Source: Byssochlamys sp. IMV 00236 (Eukaryota > Ascomycota > Eurotiomycetes > Eurotiales > Thermoascaceae). From it: DNA of 64,000 nucleotides. A program made the position numbers and the translations under genes. The notes below the pieces were generated by a model that saw nothing but the letters and a program-made list of their open reading frames with translations, was not told where the DNA came from and ran no database searches. Shown one piece after another: positions 46,507 through 59,027 of this stretch (the stretch's first letter is position 1; each line of letters begins with the position of its first letter). The DNA is taken from positions 62,001 through 126,000 of the forward strand of contig MSJH02000823.1 of NCBI GenBank assembly GCA_001931875.2, written 5' to 3'.

Positions 46507-47870
46507 TATTAGTCGAAAACCCTACTCTTTGCCCCCCTCACAAAATCCTGACAATTACTGCTTTGACACACTATGCCCCTGAGCTGAAGATTTTTATCTG
46601 ATTTACGAACCTGAAAATATCCTGACATTTTTCTGGCATCATGATCTACCCATACCTCGACATATACCTTCTGGACATTTCTTTTTCCCTTTTGTTTCCT
46701 GCATGATTCCCCGGAGAGCCTCTGTACCGTGCACATTTGCCGTCGTTCCTGTCGTTGATATTTAACTGTTTTCACACCTTGTCGAGATGTATAATGATTC
46801 ATGACTTCTCATGGCTCAGTCGGGTATCCGATGGGCCCTTTTCTTGACGTTGTTTATCATTTTCTATTCCTGAGCAACACTGGCTCTGTCTCAATTCTGC
46901 TTTGGTTCGGTTCCTTGGCCAGTTGAGGTGTGGGGAGTTCTCAGATGACATCGGGCGCTCCATTCTGGTAGGGTTCGGCTTTCATTTCAGTGGCGGGAAA
47001 GCAACTATGCAATGAACATTTTTCTGGCTTCGGTTTGTAACTTATCTTAGATTTGCCATATGGCGGCTAGCTTCATCTCAGGATCAGAAGAGTCGTCACT
47101 TCTCGGATTGGATACTACTTGGACTCACTCGATCGATATAGACAATCATTACCAAAGACTTGCGTCTTCAAGTTCATTGAGTCACCTCCAATAATAATTC
47201 TTGCAGACAATAACCTTTGTGGGCTACACAAAGGGGTAGGAACAGAACATATTGCTACTCTGATATAACGCCTCTAGACCACAGAAACGAACCATATGCC
47301 AACAAAGAGAGATTTGTTCTGGTCCCTGGTCTATTGTTTCTCACTGAGAGCAATAAAGCCTTTGTTGCTTGATTTGAAGAGACAAAACAGTTCAAGGTAA
47401 GAGGGCACATTCAAACAAAAAGCACCACTATTGAATGATAACTTTGTCTAATCATAATAACAAAGATACAGGCTTTCGCTTTATGTCTTCCTCATAGACC
47501 GCAGATATATCCCCTATACTAAACCAAACAAAGGTCTTATACAGAACAATGACTTTCAATATGGCCAGCTCAATCGACATACGCTTTGTGCTTCCAACCG
47601 TATTTAGCTGTCCAGTTCGATCAGGAGAACTCCTCGCTGTTTCCCATGCAATCTATATAGAGTCCGAAATCAATCAGGATTCCAGGAGGCACTTCTCCTT
47701 CATAGAAACTGCAAAGTCATCGTTCTCATATTTTGATTCCCTTCAAACATCCCTATTGTGCTGTTGACTCGGTTATTTCCTTCTTGGAGTGACGATTACT
47801 GCCCGTTCATTGATTGTTGCTGTGGTTTTGCTTTTCAAGGTCTTATATATACGATTTCATTCCGCTGAAC
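46507..47870. other. 1.4 kb gap, F-box 3' flank and Zn2Cys6 promoter
   Basis: No supported gene. The frames are short and have no domain. Confidence 0.5.
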
Positions 47871-49982
47871 ATGACCGGCAAGAGGACAAGGGATGATACT
47901 GAATCTGAAGGTGGCAGTGGGAGCTCCCCTGGCCATGTTCAAAGCGACCAGCTCAGCCAAGGGGGCCAAGAAGAGAATATAGAACAAGGGTGCGTACACT
48001 CCATCGATAGAAGATTAATGTTCCCATGCTCCATCAATAGAGTCATATCAAGGGGTTAGGAGACATTGATAGGATATACTTACTAAAAAAATCTCAGGAC
48101 TGCTCCAACTACAACTACATCATCGCAGACAACGACCGCAAATATCGCAAGTCTCACAGCTCCTCTCACAGCTCCCGGACAAACCTTAGCGGCGCCTCCT
48201 GCGTTTCCAACAAGTGCTTCCTCGGCAGCTGTAACAGAGGGATCCGGTGGTGGAGAGCCTGCGCGTAAGAAGCAAAAGAAACCTCGCCGTCCTAAAGATG
48301 CCCCATCTCCAGATTGGTCGGCAAGGGTACGTGAAAGGCTCACGGATGCGGAACGGTGTCCTCAGGCTTGTGATCGTTGTACTGTAAGTTGATATTGAGA
48401 CCTTGTGGTATCCATGTGTCTGTCCTCTTTCGCCTTGCTAATTAGATCTCTTTCTTAAAAAAACACAGGAGAAGAAAATGAGATGTGACGATGAACCAGG
48501 AGATTGCAAGAACTGCCAAGGTCGCGGCGTGCCCTGCTGGCTAACCGACAAGAACTCCAAACGGACATATAGACGAGGAATAACGCCGTTGTTAGTCGAA
48601 GAGAATAGTCGACTTTGGCGACTCGTTGGTTCTATGGATGCGGAGGTGAATAGGTTAAGAGCCGTGGCTAATAGCCAATACGGGAGCTTTGGAAATACAT
48701 ATGCTGCTCCGCATGCACCGATCGCTCCGGAGCAGTATCAACGACAGTATTCTAGGGTGCCTTTTCCCGCTACCCCTGGTGATTTGGCTCTTCCGCCGCC
48801 ATCAGCGACACAGACGGTGAGTATACTACGGTTCTAGTTATTTTATTGTAAGTTAGGATGCATATCACTAATACGTGATTGCGTCGCAGGCTTCATCATT
48901 CCAGCAACAGTCCGTGTTTGGAATGGACCGTTCTATTGAAAACACTGGGCAGATGCGTCTACCACCTCCATCTACAGTAAGCACCACCACTAGACAGTGC
49001 ATATTTTAGGGAGATACATATCACTGATTTATACCTCCAAGAATTCGATGCAGATGCCAGCTTTATACGGACTAAATCCTACACTGACTGGGACAGGGGA
49101 AAGACAAAGTAGGTATTAACTACAGTTAGCCCCATCGAAGCAGAGGACTAACAATCTTGAACAGCAGACCAACAGCAATATATCTATCAATATGCCCCGA
49201 CCCCTCAATCCCTCCAGCAATACAACAACACTGCCCAAGACCCATCGTCGTCAAGTTACCGGGACCTACCAGCTCCAACAGCATCTAGCAGCAATCCACA
49301 ACCATCATCAACAACGCAATCTCGACCCCGAAACCCATTCCCCTGGTTCCGACACATCCCCCATATAGTCCAAGGCCAGACTGCCTCACGCACAGGAAGC
49401 ACCAACACCAATATCCCTCCACAGGCTGGACCATGGCATCCTGAGAACGCGACGGATGCCATTTTCAACCCCCAACGAATCAGCTCAATGGATCCTTCTC
49501 CCTTCGTCCAGCACGGCAGTACTCAACAGCCTTCAGGAGTAATGAATTCATCACCAGACGCCATCTTCAACACCCAACGAATCACATCAATGGATCCCTC
49601 TCCCTTCATCCACCACGGAAGGAGTAGTACTTCTTCTTCTTCCCAGCAGCCTTCTGGAGGAACGAACCAACCACAACCACAACCCCAGCAACATAGCAAC
49701 CACAGTAGCTGGCAGACTGGGTCCGCGAACCTATCAGATACACTGTACAACTCTCAGCGGATGTCTATGTCCGTCATGGAGCCATCGGCATTCATGCAGC
49801 ATGAAAATATGCCAAGACAGTCTCAGTGGGGAGGAGGGATGAATCTTGATCTCCCACCACCGCCACCACTGCAGATGTCGCAGCAGGATAACGCAACCGC
49901 TGGAAATGAGGAGCAGGAGCAGCAGAGATCCTATGATCCATCATCTAGTGGGTCTTATGGTCAGCAGCATTACCAGCCGTGA
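47871..49982 (+). CDS. Zn2Cys6 transcription factor with an internal repeat
   Basis: Six exons, 47871-47989, 48098-48383, 48469-48816, 48890-48976, 49054-49108 and 49165-49982, keep frame throughout and give 570 residues. The zinc cluster has Cys131, 134, 141, 148, 151 and 158 (spacing 2-6-6-2-6). An intron (48384-48468) splits it after CDRCT. A basic stretch (RKKQKKPRRPK) precedes it and may direct the protein to the nucleus. The cluster lies unusually far from the N-terminus, after a Thr/Ala/Ser-rich segment. No fungal-specific middle homology region is seen; the C-terminal half is Gln/Pro/Ser-rich. That half carries three related copies of a D.[IL][FY]N.QR..[SM].[DE]PS.F..H block, at about residues 396, 430 and 490. 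Such tails often activate transcription (inference). The target genes are unknown. Confidence 0.85.
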
Positions 49983-50695
49983 GACTTTGAGCGAAACTTG
50001 GTGCCCTAGAGGGGAAGGAGTTTGGTAGGTATGTACAAATTATCGTGTGAATGTGGAACTGGCATTTGGATTTTCAGGTGAATGGTTTAGAGATTTCTGG
50101 ATTTAGATTTGATATATCGTGATCTCTCGATCGTCATTTTGTGGGATGAGAAAGATGTACGGGTGTTGGTCGTCATATTATCATTTTGTCTGTATCAGCA
50201 TTTCCCAAATGAGGTTTGCATGGCCGGTGTCGTTTTCCATTTCTATACTTGGCGTTCATGGTGCAGGAGGTTCGTCAGAATAGTTTATTTGTTATTTAGT
50301 GATTCTGTAGCTTATCCCGAGATTTTGAGAGTTATATATGATTGTGTCAGATTACTGGACTACGAGAATATGAGGTTTCAAGGTAGATAGTTGTTGCCAT
50401 ATTTATCATCGTTCACGGAGAGCTATGCAAAGCACATAGGCGAAAATAGTCTATTTCAGAAGGGTATATGTAATCTCAGTATTCCAGAAAGAAAGGGCAT
50501 ATATAATCTCGATCCTTATAACCCTGTGAAAAGAAATACCCAAACACCACCCAGATTCCATAAGACGAATGCGTCCAGTAATCACCATGCGGTGGGAGAC
50601 GTGCGGGTATGAAATGACAGGAAAACGACAGGCAGCTGTGCCATCGAGTTCACAAAATATGTCCATGTATAAATATACAAGCAGAACTTGCCGAC
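49983..50695. other. Convergent 3' flanks, Zn2Cys6 gene and SLX4
   Basis: 713 bp between convergent stop codons. No supported gene. Confidence 0.5.
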
Positions 50696-53282
50696 TTAAG
50701 TCTTTTTCGGGCAACAACATATCCCGTGACTCTCGCACCATTTTCTCACGAAGTGAGGGCTGACTTCCTCGTCTTCGCCGACGAGGTTGAGCCCTTCCGT
50801 GTTCAACCACGCAGTAAGATCCTCAGGCACGATGGGATCATACATAAGGATCTTCTCGTGCCAGGTAAGACACGGACGACCATTCACTGATGGTCGACGA
50901 GGCTGAGCACGGATGGCTTCCATCACCTTCGTAGATAATTCAGGAAAATCTTCTGGAAGTTGATAGCTGCGAGAGGGTTTCTTCGTATTATTCTGCTCCC
51001 GCGCAGGACTCGGGACCGCAGATAAGGGGAGAGAAACGGGTGTGGCATCACGAGGAATATAACGGCGCCACATGCGACTCGGGGAGGGAATCAGCTCTTC
51101 TTCAGAATCTTCAATCTCCTCCACATCTTGAAAGCGAGGTTTTGGCTTCTCCTGGTTTTCGAATGTGGTTATCTTTTTGCTCGGACGTTTCGATGCTGGT
51201 TTTGCAGCCCGGTCCCCTTTTTGCCCAGCGGTTCGTTTAGATTGAGACCCTACAGAATCGGCCTTTGCAGGTTTGCGGGCCCGCGACTTATTTCCTGTCT
51301 CGCATGACTCGGTCGTCATTTCAGAACCAGGCAATCCCTTTGATTGAGCCGGAGTGACTTGCTTCGCATGCTTTACCGAGTCTGGTAGTCTAGACTCCCA
51401 GCACTTCTGAAGCAATTCGATCATCTTGTTACGGCCCTTGACAGGTTTAAAACCATATGAAGCTATTTTCTTGGCAAGTTCCGCGTCTGTGAACCCGGTA
51501 TACTGGGGCATTTCAGGCCTGGTTACTGCTTGTTCACTGACCCCCTGTGCTAATTCCGGGTCTGAACGATGCTCAGACTGCGAAATATAGCTGCCCTGGT
51601 TCGCAGCTTGGAGGGAGAGGCTTTTGTCGTTCCTTGAACCAGCCTTCTCGGTACTTGCAACAGGACTTGACTGTAGTCCGATCGTGTTATCTTGCGGGGG
51701 GCTTTTCTGTCTCCCCACAGGAAGAATGCCTTGGTGAAGTATTTCAGACGACACCTTCGAGGCGTCCGGAGAATCCACAAGGTCCACAACCTCCGCTTGG
51801 ACTAGAGATCCGCTGGAATCCCTCGCAGCTACAGACCACAGATTTCTAGAGGCTGTAAATCGCGACACTGTGGTGGCGCCCGATGCATGAGACATTGTAC
51901 TCTGGGTTGGGCGGTATCCTTCCTCCGTTTGTATATCGGCTTCTGAAGCACGAATTGCCTTTTGGACTTCGCGGACGAATGTCGGGGATTCCTCTCGTTC
52001 GAGTTGGCTGCATGTGCCAAACAGAAGCTCTTGGTCTTCAAGTGACTTGAAAGCTGCTTCTGGATGGACAACAGTAAACCCCTGAGCTTCGTCCTTCGTG
52101 CCGTGGCTCTTCTTTGTTTTGGACGTTTTCTGTTTGCTGGTGGCCTTTCCAGTTATCGGTTGATACTCATCGACTACCAGATATCGACTAAGAGTGTTGC
52201 TGTCCCCTTCGTACTCAGGGACATATCGCGCAGTAGCATGAGCTGTAATAGTCGTCATCTTTTTCTTTCGCGGTTTCTTCGTAATCTCTTGTGCGGCTGT
52301 TTCAGCTGCGAAGTCGCCAGAGGAAGCATCGGTAGTGTCCAGCCGGCGAAAGGTTGGCAAGGTGAAGACATTGGAGTCCACCAACTAAACAGTCATTTTA
52401 GTATAATAAGAGGCGTATTATCGTCATCGAACCACATACCTCTATCCGTCTTCGCTTGGTAGGGCCTTCACCACCTAGATTGCGGACAGCGTCTTCAGGC
52501 GCACGACTCTCTCCATCGAACCCGTAAGTTGAGAGCAGATTGCCAAAGCTGCGCCTGCAGGAAGCTTGTGATCCTCCCACATCATCGCCATTAGTGTCGA
52601 TGTTACCGACGAGTTCCGTCGTCTTCGTCGAGTCCTTTGAATTCTTTGTCGGTGTCCAATCCAGCCTGCGTTTCGTAGCCTCTTCGAGCTGTAGACCGTC
52701 TTTCTCCCAATCAAACCCAGAGTTTGAAGCGTTCTCAACAGGCTGATCGGGAAGCATTGCTTTGCCAGAATCATTATTTAGTTTCCCAGCTCCGACCTTT
52801 GCCACCTTCCCCTTCAGAGTCTTGTTTCCTTTTTCCTGCTTTTTGCTTGTATCCCGCTTCCGTCCCTTCTTCACCTCTGCCGGCTTTCTTGTTTTCTCTG
52901 TAGTAGTCTCAAGGGACAGCTGGTCCAGATTCACCGCGGTTGTTTCCTTTCCTTGCGTTCCTTTTTTCGCTCTCCGTTTCTGTTTCTCCTTCAGCTCCTC
53001 GGGTGCAGCACTCATAATCAGAATATCTTCTGAGCCGATTCCTGGGTTCTGAGACCGCACATCGCCACCCGCGAATCCTTCTCTTAAACGCCTATTCTGC
53101 GCCCGCGCAGAGTGGGAAGACCTAAAAAGTGACGTGGGAGAAAGCATCGAAGGCGAAGAGTTATCTCGAGGAGAGAGCCCGAACAGTCGCTCAGGGCTGT
53201 ATGAGACAGGGGTGGGAGATTGAGCAAAAATAGGTGCCGGCGAGGAAGAAGGGAGGATAACCACCTCCGCCGTCGCAGCCAT
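50696..53282 (-). CDS. slx4: Structure-specific endonuclease subunit Slx4
   Basis: Exons 53282-52440 and 52384-50696 (55 bp intron, phase 0) give 843 residues. The N-terminal 280 residues are basic and low in complexity (KKGRKRDTSKKQEK). After the splice comes TITAHATARYVPEYEGDSNT, a conserved fungal Slx4 block. A SAP-like helix pair follows (YTGFTDAELAKKIASYGFKP). The last 90 residues are the conserved C-terminal domain that binds Slx1 (LPEDFPELSTKVMEAIRAQP ... WCESHGICC). Family role: a nuclear scaffold that activates Slx1 to cut branched DNA at stalled forks and Holliday junctions. I start at ATG 53282 in good context (CCATGG). Confidence 0.9.
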
Positions 53283-54087
53283 GGCGGCGAATCCTCGCAG
53301 AATCAAGCTTGTGTCGTGGCTGTAAATGGTCGAGTCGTCCTGGACGCTAGAGGCTTCATTATAGAGAGTCTGTATGCTCCTCCAGAGCTCCAGGTACTGA
53401 GGTTGTCAAGTGTGTCCGTGGCGCGGCATTGTCTTCTCCAGAAAGTTTGGCTTGGCAAAGTTGCAGGATTACCCGATATGGATCATGGCGGGTCGCGGGG
53501 CAACCGATGGTACGCAGCGATAAGCAATAAGCATCAGGATTCTAGACTATTTTAGAACGATCTCCATCGTGCATCCAACGAACTAAGATTTATCTACTGA
53601 ACCAGTATCGAGTACAAATCTGGAAGAAAGAAGAATTTGCTTCGCAAGTGATTTCAGTGATCTAGCTCTAGGTATATACTATGTACACCGATGCGAATGC
53701 CACTTGCGCCTGAATCTACAGGCGAGCTACCGCTGCACGGTATTGCTGTAGTTTTTAACCCTCCTACCTAGATGCAGTCAGGTAATTGAGGCAGGGTTCC
53801 GTAATTTGCTTTCTTTGCTCAATGGCTGTCTGTCTTGGCAGTCAGGGAAAAGCGCAAGAACTTGATTGTATGTCGCCCCTGCAGTAAATGACTCCTTATA
53901 TCCAATATCCAATGGAGCTCCATCATTGTAGACAGAACCACGGCTTGCGATGTGAGATGGGAGCCATCATAAGTAAATTTCCCGGATTCGAAGGGTCAAG
54001 CAATGGTTTCCAGCCCGGTTCTGCTTATTCCCCGGCATATATCAACCGCTCAGTAGGCAACGGGTCGAAGAACTGTCTCAAGGGCGA
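53283..54087. other. SLX4 promoter and CGI121 3' flank
   Basis: 805 bp, no supported gene; a 111-codon + frame at 53220-53555 is mostly antisense to SLX4. Confidence 0.5.
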
Positions 54088-54803
54088 TCAAGTAGCTCCA
54101 CGCAATGCAATTGCACCCAAGAGTGCAACCTGCAGATCTTTCTGGCTGCTATAGTGGGTTCCATTCACCTGATCGGAAGTAGCCTTTGTAGGCTTCGCGG
54201 GCGCGGCTCCCAGCTTGTATGCTTTCCTGATTTTGCTGACATCGGATATGGTGGATAATGTTTCATCACTGAACGGAACAGGGCTGCCTTCAACAACCTT
54301 TTCCAGATGCTGAGCTACTGAATCATGGGTGATCTCTGGGCTCACAGAGACTTTGATCACCAACAAATCCTTCGTGGCATCTGTCAGGCCAAATTTGCGG
54401 AACGATTCCGCGATCTAAAGCAAGCCGGTCAGTATCACTTCATGGCTTGTAGACACCAATATACAAACATTATTGTTTGGACTTAGGCTAAAGACGATTT
54501 CAGAATGCACGTTTCTTGACTTTAGTCGCCCGTTTAGGTAATCATTGACGGCCCGGAAAGTAGCTGCAAGAATGTGCGTCCTCGAAAGAATCTATATCTC
54601 GTTAGCACCTCGAAGTCCAGACTGACGAGATGAATTATCAACCGTACCATGCTCGCATCAATAAATGCATATTCGAATTCGGTGTTTCCCGACAGAAGCT
54701 GCTGCCTGAGGAAGGGGGCATTCTTTACATCTCGATAGAGAGCAATATGCACGGGAGTGGAAGGGGGCAGATGCGACAGATTGATGGTCTCCAGGAGCGA
54801 CAT
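54088..54803 (-). CDS. cgi121: KEOPS/EKC complex subunit Cgi121 (TPRKB)
   Basis: Exons 54803-54648, 54591-54469 and 54414-54088 (introns 56 and 54 bp, all phase 0) give 201 residues. The first exon reads [20 protein letters not shown] and ends [10 protein letters not shown]. The second holds [20 protein letters not shown] and [15 protein letters not shown]. The third opens [20 protein letters not shown]. These match the Cgi121 fold and its C-terminal helix bundle. Family role: part of the KEOPS complex (with Kae1, Bud32, Pcc1), which makes N6-threonylcarbamoyl-adenosine at tRNA position 37 and supports telomere upkeep. The start is the Met of MSLLETINL; the frame runs upstream but only through non-conserved sequence. 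The gene is divergent from the Bax-inhibitor gene (323 bp). Confidence 0.93.
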
Positions 54804-55126
54804 TATGGCTTCAGTTGCTGTCGACCTGTTCTTGTATGCTTGCAGAATAATATTGTTCCTCCACAACCAGAATAATAATACCTAGATAAATGCAATACAC
54901 GCTATTATTCCCGGCACTCTCTGCATCCCACTTCGAATCACGTGGACTGGCGGGACCGTGACTCACGATCACGTGGAGAAGTGGTCTAGCGCTTCTGGAA
55001 CGTTCGGATACCCGGAGCGGACGTCACATCGATTAATGATCGATTATCGCCCGAAGTGGGTAGCTATTTAACTAGTTATAACCGCTCCCTTCGTCTCTCT
55101 TGCATCAACCTTCAGTCGTCGCAGCC
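54804..55126. promoter_or_regulatory. Bidirectional promoter, CGI121 / Bax-inhibitor gene, with two CACGTG boxes
   Basis: The gap holds two E-boxes, each in the context ATCACGTGGA: CACGTG at 54939-54944 and 54970-54975, 31 bp apart (about three helix turns). A direct repeat ATCGATTA lies at 55028-55035 and 55039-55046. CACGTG is the site of bHLH factors such as Cbf1 and SREBP- or Pho4-type proteins; which one acts here is unknown. Confidence 0.55.
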
Positions 55127-56202
55127 ATGGCGTTCATGCTCAGACGTCCTTTTGCTGTTTCGACAGCTCTAAAGGAGGTCTCCAAGGCCTCCCACAATCC
55201 TGTCCGCTTCCTTCACAACACTCCCATCAAACCCGCTTCAGCTCCCAAGGCATCGACATCTGCGCCATCGTCCATCTTCGGCCGCTCTAGACAGACTTTC
55301 CAGGATGCTTTCCGCCGGACGTACATGCAGCCCGCTTACGGCGTCCCCCAGGGTGGCAACCTTACTCAGAGACTGCTCTACGGAGCTGCCATCGTCGGAG
55401 GAACAGTCGTCGCTGCGAACTTGATCTTTAACCGCGAAACGAGAGAGGATGGCGGAATGCCACCTTACGAACGGAGCTACCTGAATGACACTTTCCTGCA
55501 CACCGGTCTGGGAGTCGGTATCATTGCAATTGCCGCGAGAGCGTTGCACGCCAACGGCTGGTCGTTCCGTCTGATGGCTACCAACCCGTGGGCTGTGGCC
55601 GGTCTCGGTCTGGTTGCCAGCATTGGTACCATGTACGGCACTCTCTACACTTCTCCTGACAAGTAAGTACATCGGTTCTATTCGCAGGAGAAATTAGGAG
55701 CTAACGTTGCATTAATAGCTATATCGCAAAGTACGCCCTCTGGGGTGCCTTTAACGTGACCCAGGCTGCTCTTCTGTCCCCGCTGATGTTCGTCAACCCG
55801 GCTATCCTTGCTCGCGCTGGTCTCTACACCGTTGGAATGATGGGCTCGATCGCTTTCGTCGGTGCCACCGCGAAACAGGAGAAGTACCTGTACCTTGGCG
55901 GTCCCCTTCTTGCCGGTGTCACCATCGTTGCTCTCTCCGGTCTCGCTCCTCTGGTCCTTCCCGCCACCGCTGCCCGCACTCTGATGTGGTCTGAGCGTAT
56001 CTGGCTGTATGGTGGTCTTGCTGTCTTCGGTGGCTTCACCCTCTACGACATCCAGAAGATCTTGCACCACGCGCGTCTTGCCGAGCGTGGCATTGTCAGG
56101 AGGGACGTTGTCAACGAGAGCATCAGTCTGGAGCTTGACTTCCTGAATATCTTCATCCGCATGGTCCAGATCCTGGGCATGCAGCGCCAGAACCGCAAGT
56201 GA
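55127..56202 (+). CDS. Mitochondrial Bax-inhibitor-1 family protein (GHITM/MICS1-like)
   Basis: Exons 55127-55662 and 55719-56202 (56 bp intron, phase 2) give 339 residues. The N-terminus is basic and free of acids in its first 15 residues (MAFMLRRPFAVSTALK), a mitochondrial presequence. Then come about seven hydrophobic segments: LLYGAAIVGGTVVAANLIF, HTGLGVGIIAIAARAL, and, after the splice, TQAALLSPLMFV, ARAGLYTVGMMGSIAFVG, GPLLAGVTIVALSGLAPLV and WLYGGLAVFGGFTLYDIQKI. The Bax-inhibitor signature ends ESISLELDFLNIFIRMVQIL. Family role: inner-membrane proteins that hold cristae structure and oppose cell death; some carry calcium or protons. The promoter is shared with CGI121. Confidence 0.92.
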
Positions 56203-57332
56203 ATGGCGATCTTCGCAAAGAAGACTGTTCTTTAAAGGAACACGGCCCCAGCTAGTCGGGGATACAATCTAGATCATACCCTAAATGGGTGTTATTTGGA
56301 TCTTGGAAAGAAAAGCTCGAGATCATCGTCTCATTCTTTCTATGTAATATTACGACGAAGAAATTGTTTTCACTTCAGCCCTATCTCTGTACATAGTATC
56401 TCTTCAAAATGATCGTCCCCCTTGATGTCTTGCATGCACATCGCCTAAACATCAAATAAACCACATCTACCAAACGTGCGTATGATAGGCAATATGAAAT
56501 GGCGAAACAAGTAGTTCTATTGACAATACCAGTAGTGACAATAATAGCCCATTTTTTCTCATTTGCGACCTATCAGATCACATATACCAAACATCTCCCT
56601 CATATCTTTTTTTAAATTAAGTCCATCGCGTCCCCACCGCACTCCACGCCTTTAGCACACCCAGTGGAACACAGAGTATATGTAAGCTACCCGATCAGAT
56701 CCGGTTGGCGTCACAGGTATCTTTCTCACGCGTAGATACCAGCATCGCATGCAGTGCCGACGGGTAGGACGGAGATAGAATGGATATAGATAGAATGTGC
56801 GTGATGTAATTTATACAGTTAGTTGGATTGCTTTCATATTTGTTTTTGTTGGATTCTTTTTGAAAGTGGAAAAGTAATAGCCAAAATCGTTCCTCTCGTA
56901 TCATTCCCTGATTAATCCTCCCTATGTGTAACATAACAATTATAACGTATATATCAATATGGAATGACAGACACAAGGGGTCTCCCTATATGCCTTTTTT
57001 TGGGTATGAGGGATGAAGGAGTGAGAACAGGGTAGTATGGTAATCCCTAGGGGCAGTGGCAGAAATGCAAGACCCACACACGCGTCTTGAAATGACGCCG
57101 CTGCAGATATGATCGCCCTCCTCGGAGAAGAGGAAGCTAATAGACCACAATAGAACGTATCAGCCATAAGACAGAAGGTCGAAGAAATGGCCGCTCTGGG
57201 GACGGAATCCAATACCCAGGAGACCTCGACCATTGCCATTGCATATGTATGTACAACGAAACAGGAAAGCGAACCAAGAACACCCTCCGCCGGATATGGA
57301 AAATAGACTCCTGTAAATAATGGGCGGTGTCC
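56203..57332. other. 1.1 kb convergent gap
   Basis: Between the Bax-inhibitor gene (+) and the GH13 gene (-). Both 3' flanks; no supported gene. Confidence 0.5.
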
Positions 57333-59027
57333 TCAGGCTATGAGCACAAAGGCACTGCCGAAAACAGAGATAAAGAGGCCGAAGCATAATGCGCTGAGCG
57401 AGATGCGGGTATCTGGAGCAGCAGAAGAGCCGTTACCCTTTTTGGCCTTTCCGTAGTTGGTCCAGTTACCGATATTGCAGAGCCCACTTCCACCCATCTG
57501 ATCGGCGGGGAATAGGATTCTTGGGAGACCCTTGTTCATTGGCACTTGGAGTTGACCTTTATCGTCGACGGTATAGTTCACACAGTTGATGACCTCCGTG
57601 ACTACACTACCTGGTTCGTAGGAAATGGGTAACGTTAGGTCATATGCACCACCGTTCTCGCCATTGGACGACAGAACACTGATGATTTGTCGGCGTTCAC
57701 TGCCTTTGCGAATCACGAGTTCACTGGATCCAGAATAGATAGGGTACGCTTTGAAATCCAGATAGCCGGGGTCGATCCGCATGGCTTGCTTACGGATCTT
57801 GTTGAGGATCGACGCCAATTGATAAAGCTCCGCATTCGTGTCGTAGTTGGAAAGCCACAGGGCCTTCCGATTGTCAGGTGTGCCGCTGCCTGTAAAATGT
57901 TGCTCTTGGCCCTGATAGATCATGGGTACTCCGTCCGCAAGAATAGTGAAGGCTAGTATATTCTTAGCGAGCTATAAAGATTCGACGTCAGTATTTCCTT
58001 TTCCTTCTCGAGTTTAGTACTATTGTCCAGTAGGACTTACCGACATGTCTGGGTTCATAGAAGCAATTCGGCCAACATCGTGATTCTCGGAAAATGATGC
58101 TAATGCGGTGGTATCCGGGCACAGCGAGCTCATGAGGGCCAGCTCGTCCGCCAATGCGGTTATGTTGCCCTCGGTAAAGGCTGACAGCATGGCATAATAG
58201 ACTGGGTAGTTAGGAACACTGGGGATCCAGTTGCTCTGATAGTTACAGATAATTTCTGCACTTGCTTCCATGACTTCTCCGGTCATGAACAAACCAGCGG
58301 CTTTGTAGAAATTCGGCAGGAAACTGGGGGTGACATGCTTCGCAGCATCGATACGCAGACCGTCGACTGAGTATGTCGAAATTATCCCCTGGATCCACTT
58401 CTCCAGGATACTTTGAACATCACTGGATTCGGTTTTGAGATCCGGCAGCGGTACAATATCATCACCGGTCCAACATCTCTGGGCAAGCGGATAATTCTCG
58501 TAGTTCGTGATCTCACAGTAAGGATGAAAGTAATCCTCGTTATTGAAAGGAGTGAAGATGGAATAGTTGATGGAAGTCGCGGGGTTGCTGCCGTTAGTTA
58601 TGTAGGCCATGTTATTGATCACGGTGTCGATCATTAGCCACATGCCGCGCTCATGCAGAGCATTGCCAAGATCGAGCAAATCCTGGTGAGAACCGAAATG
58701 GTCATTCAAGGTGTAGATATCCTGAGGCCAGTACCCGTGATAGGCTTCGCCGTAGGACACCCTGCCTTCAATATTCTGGACAATAGGAGATATCATGATA
58801 GCATCGAATCCCATGCCCTCGATATAATCCAGATGATTGATGATCCCTCTCCATGTTCCACCGCAGTATAGCCCTTCTGTAGTGTTGCATGGTGCTGTTG
58901 TCGACCCATCCGTACGAGCAAATCTGTCCGTGAAAACCTGATACACTGACCTCCCCTTCCACTCTTCAGTACTGGCAGCGAGCGACGATGTCGCCAGACT
59001 GAGGACTGAAATGAGCTGTAACCACAT
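57333..59027 (-). CDS. GPI-anchored GH13 4-alpha-glucanotransferase (AgtA-like, alpha-amylase homologue)
   Basis: Exons 59027-58041 and 57971-57333 (69 bp intron, phase 0) give 541 residues. A signal peptide (about residues 1-18, MWLQLISVLSLATSSLAA) leads into an alpha-amylase barrel. Conserved regions are I WLMIDTVINNMAY, II VDGLRIDAAKHV (nucleophile Asp227), III MTGEVMEAS (acid/base Glu251) and IV FSENHDVGRIAS (Asp317). In region I the His of true alpha-amylases is Asn139. This exchange is known for A. niger AgtA/AgtB, which transfer rather than cleave and shape wall alpha-glucan. The C-terminus has KKGNGSSAAPDTR and a hydrophobic end (ALCFGLFISVFGSAFVLIA), a GPI signal. The likely place is the plasma membrane or wall. 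No alpha-glucan synthase gene lies in this window. Confidence 0.92.
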
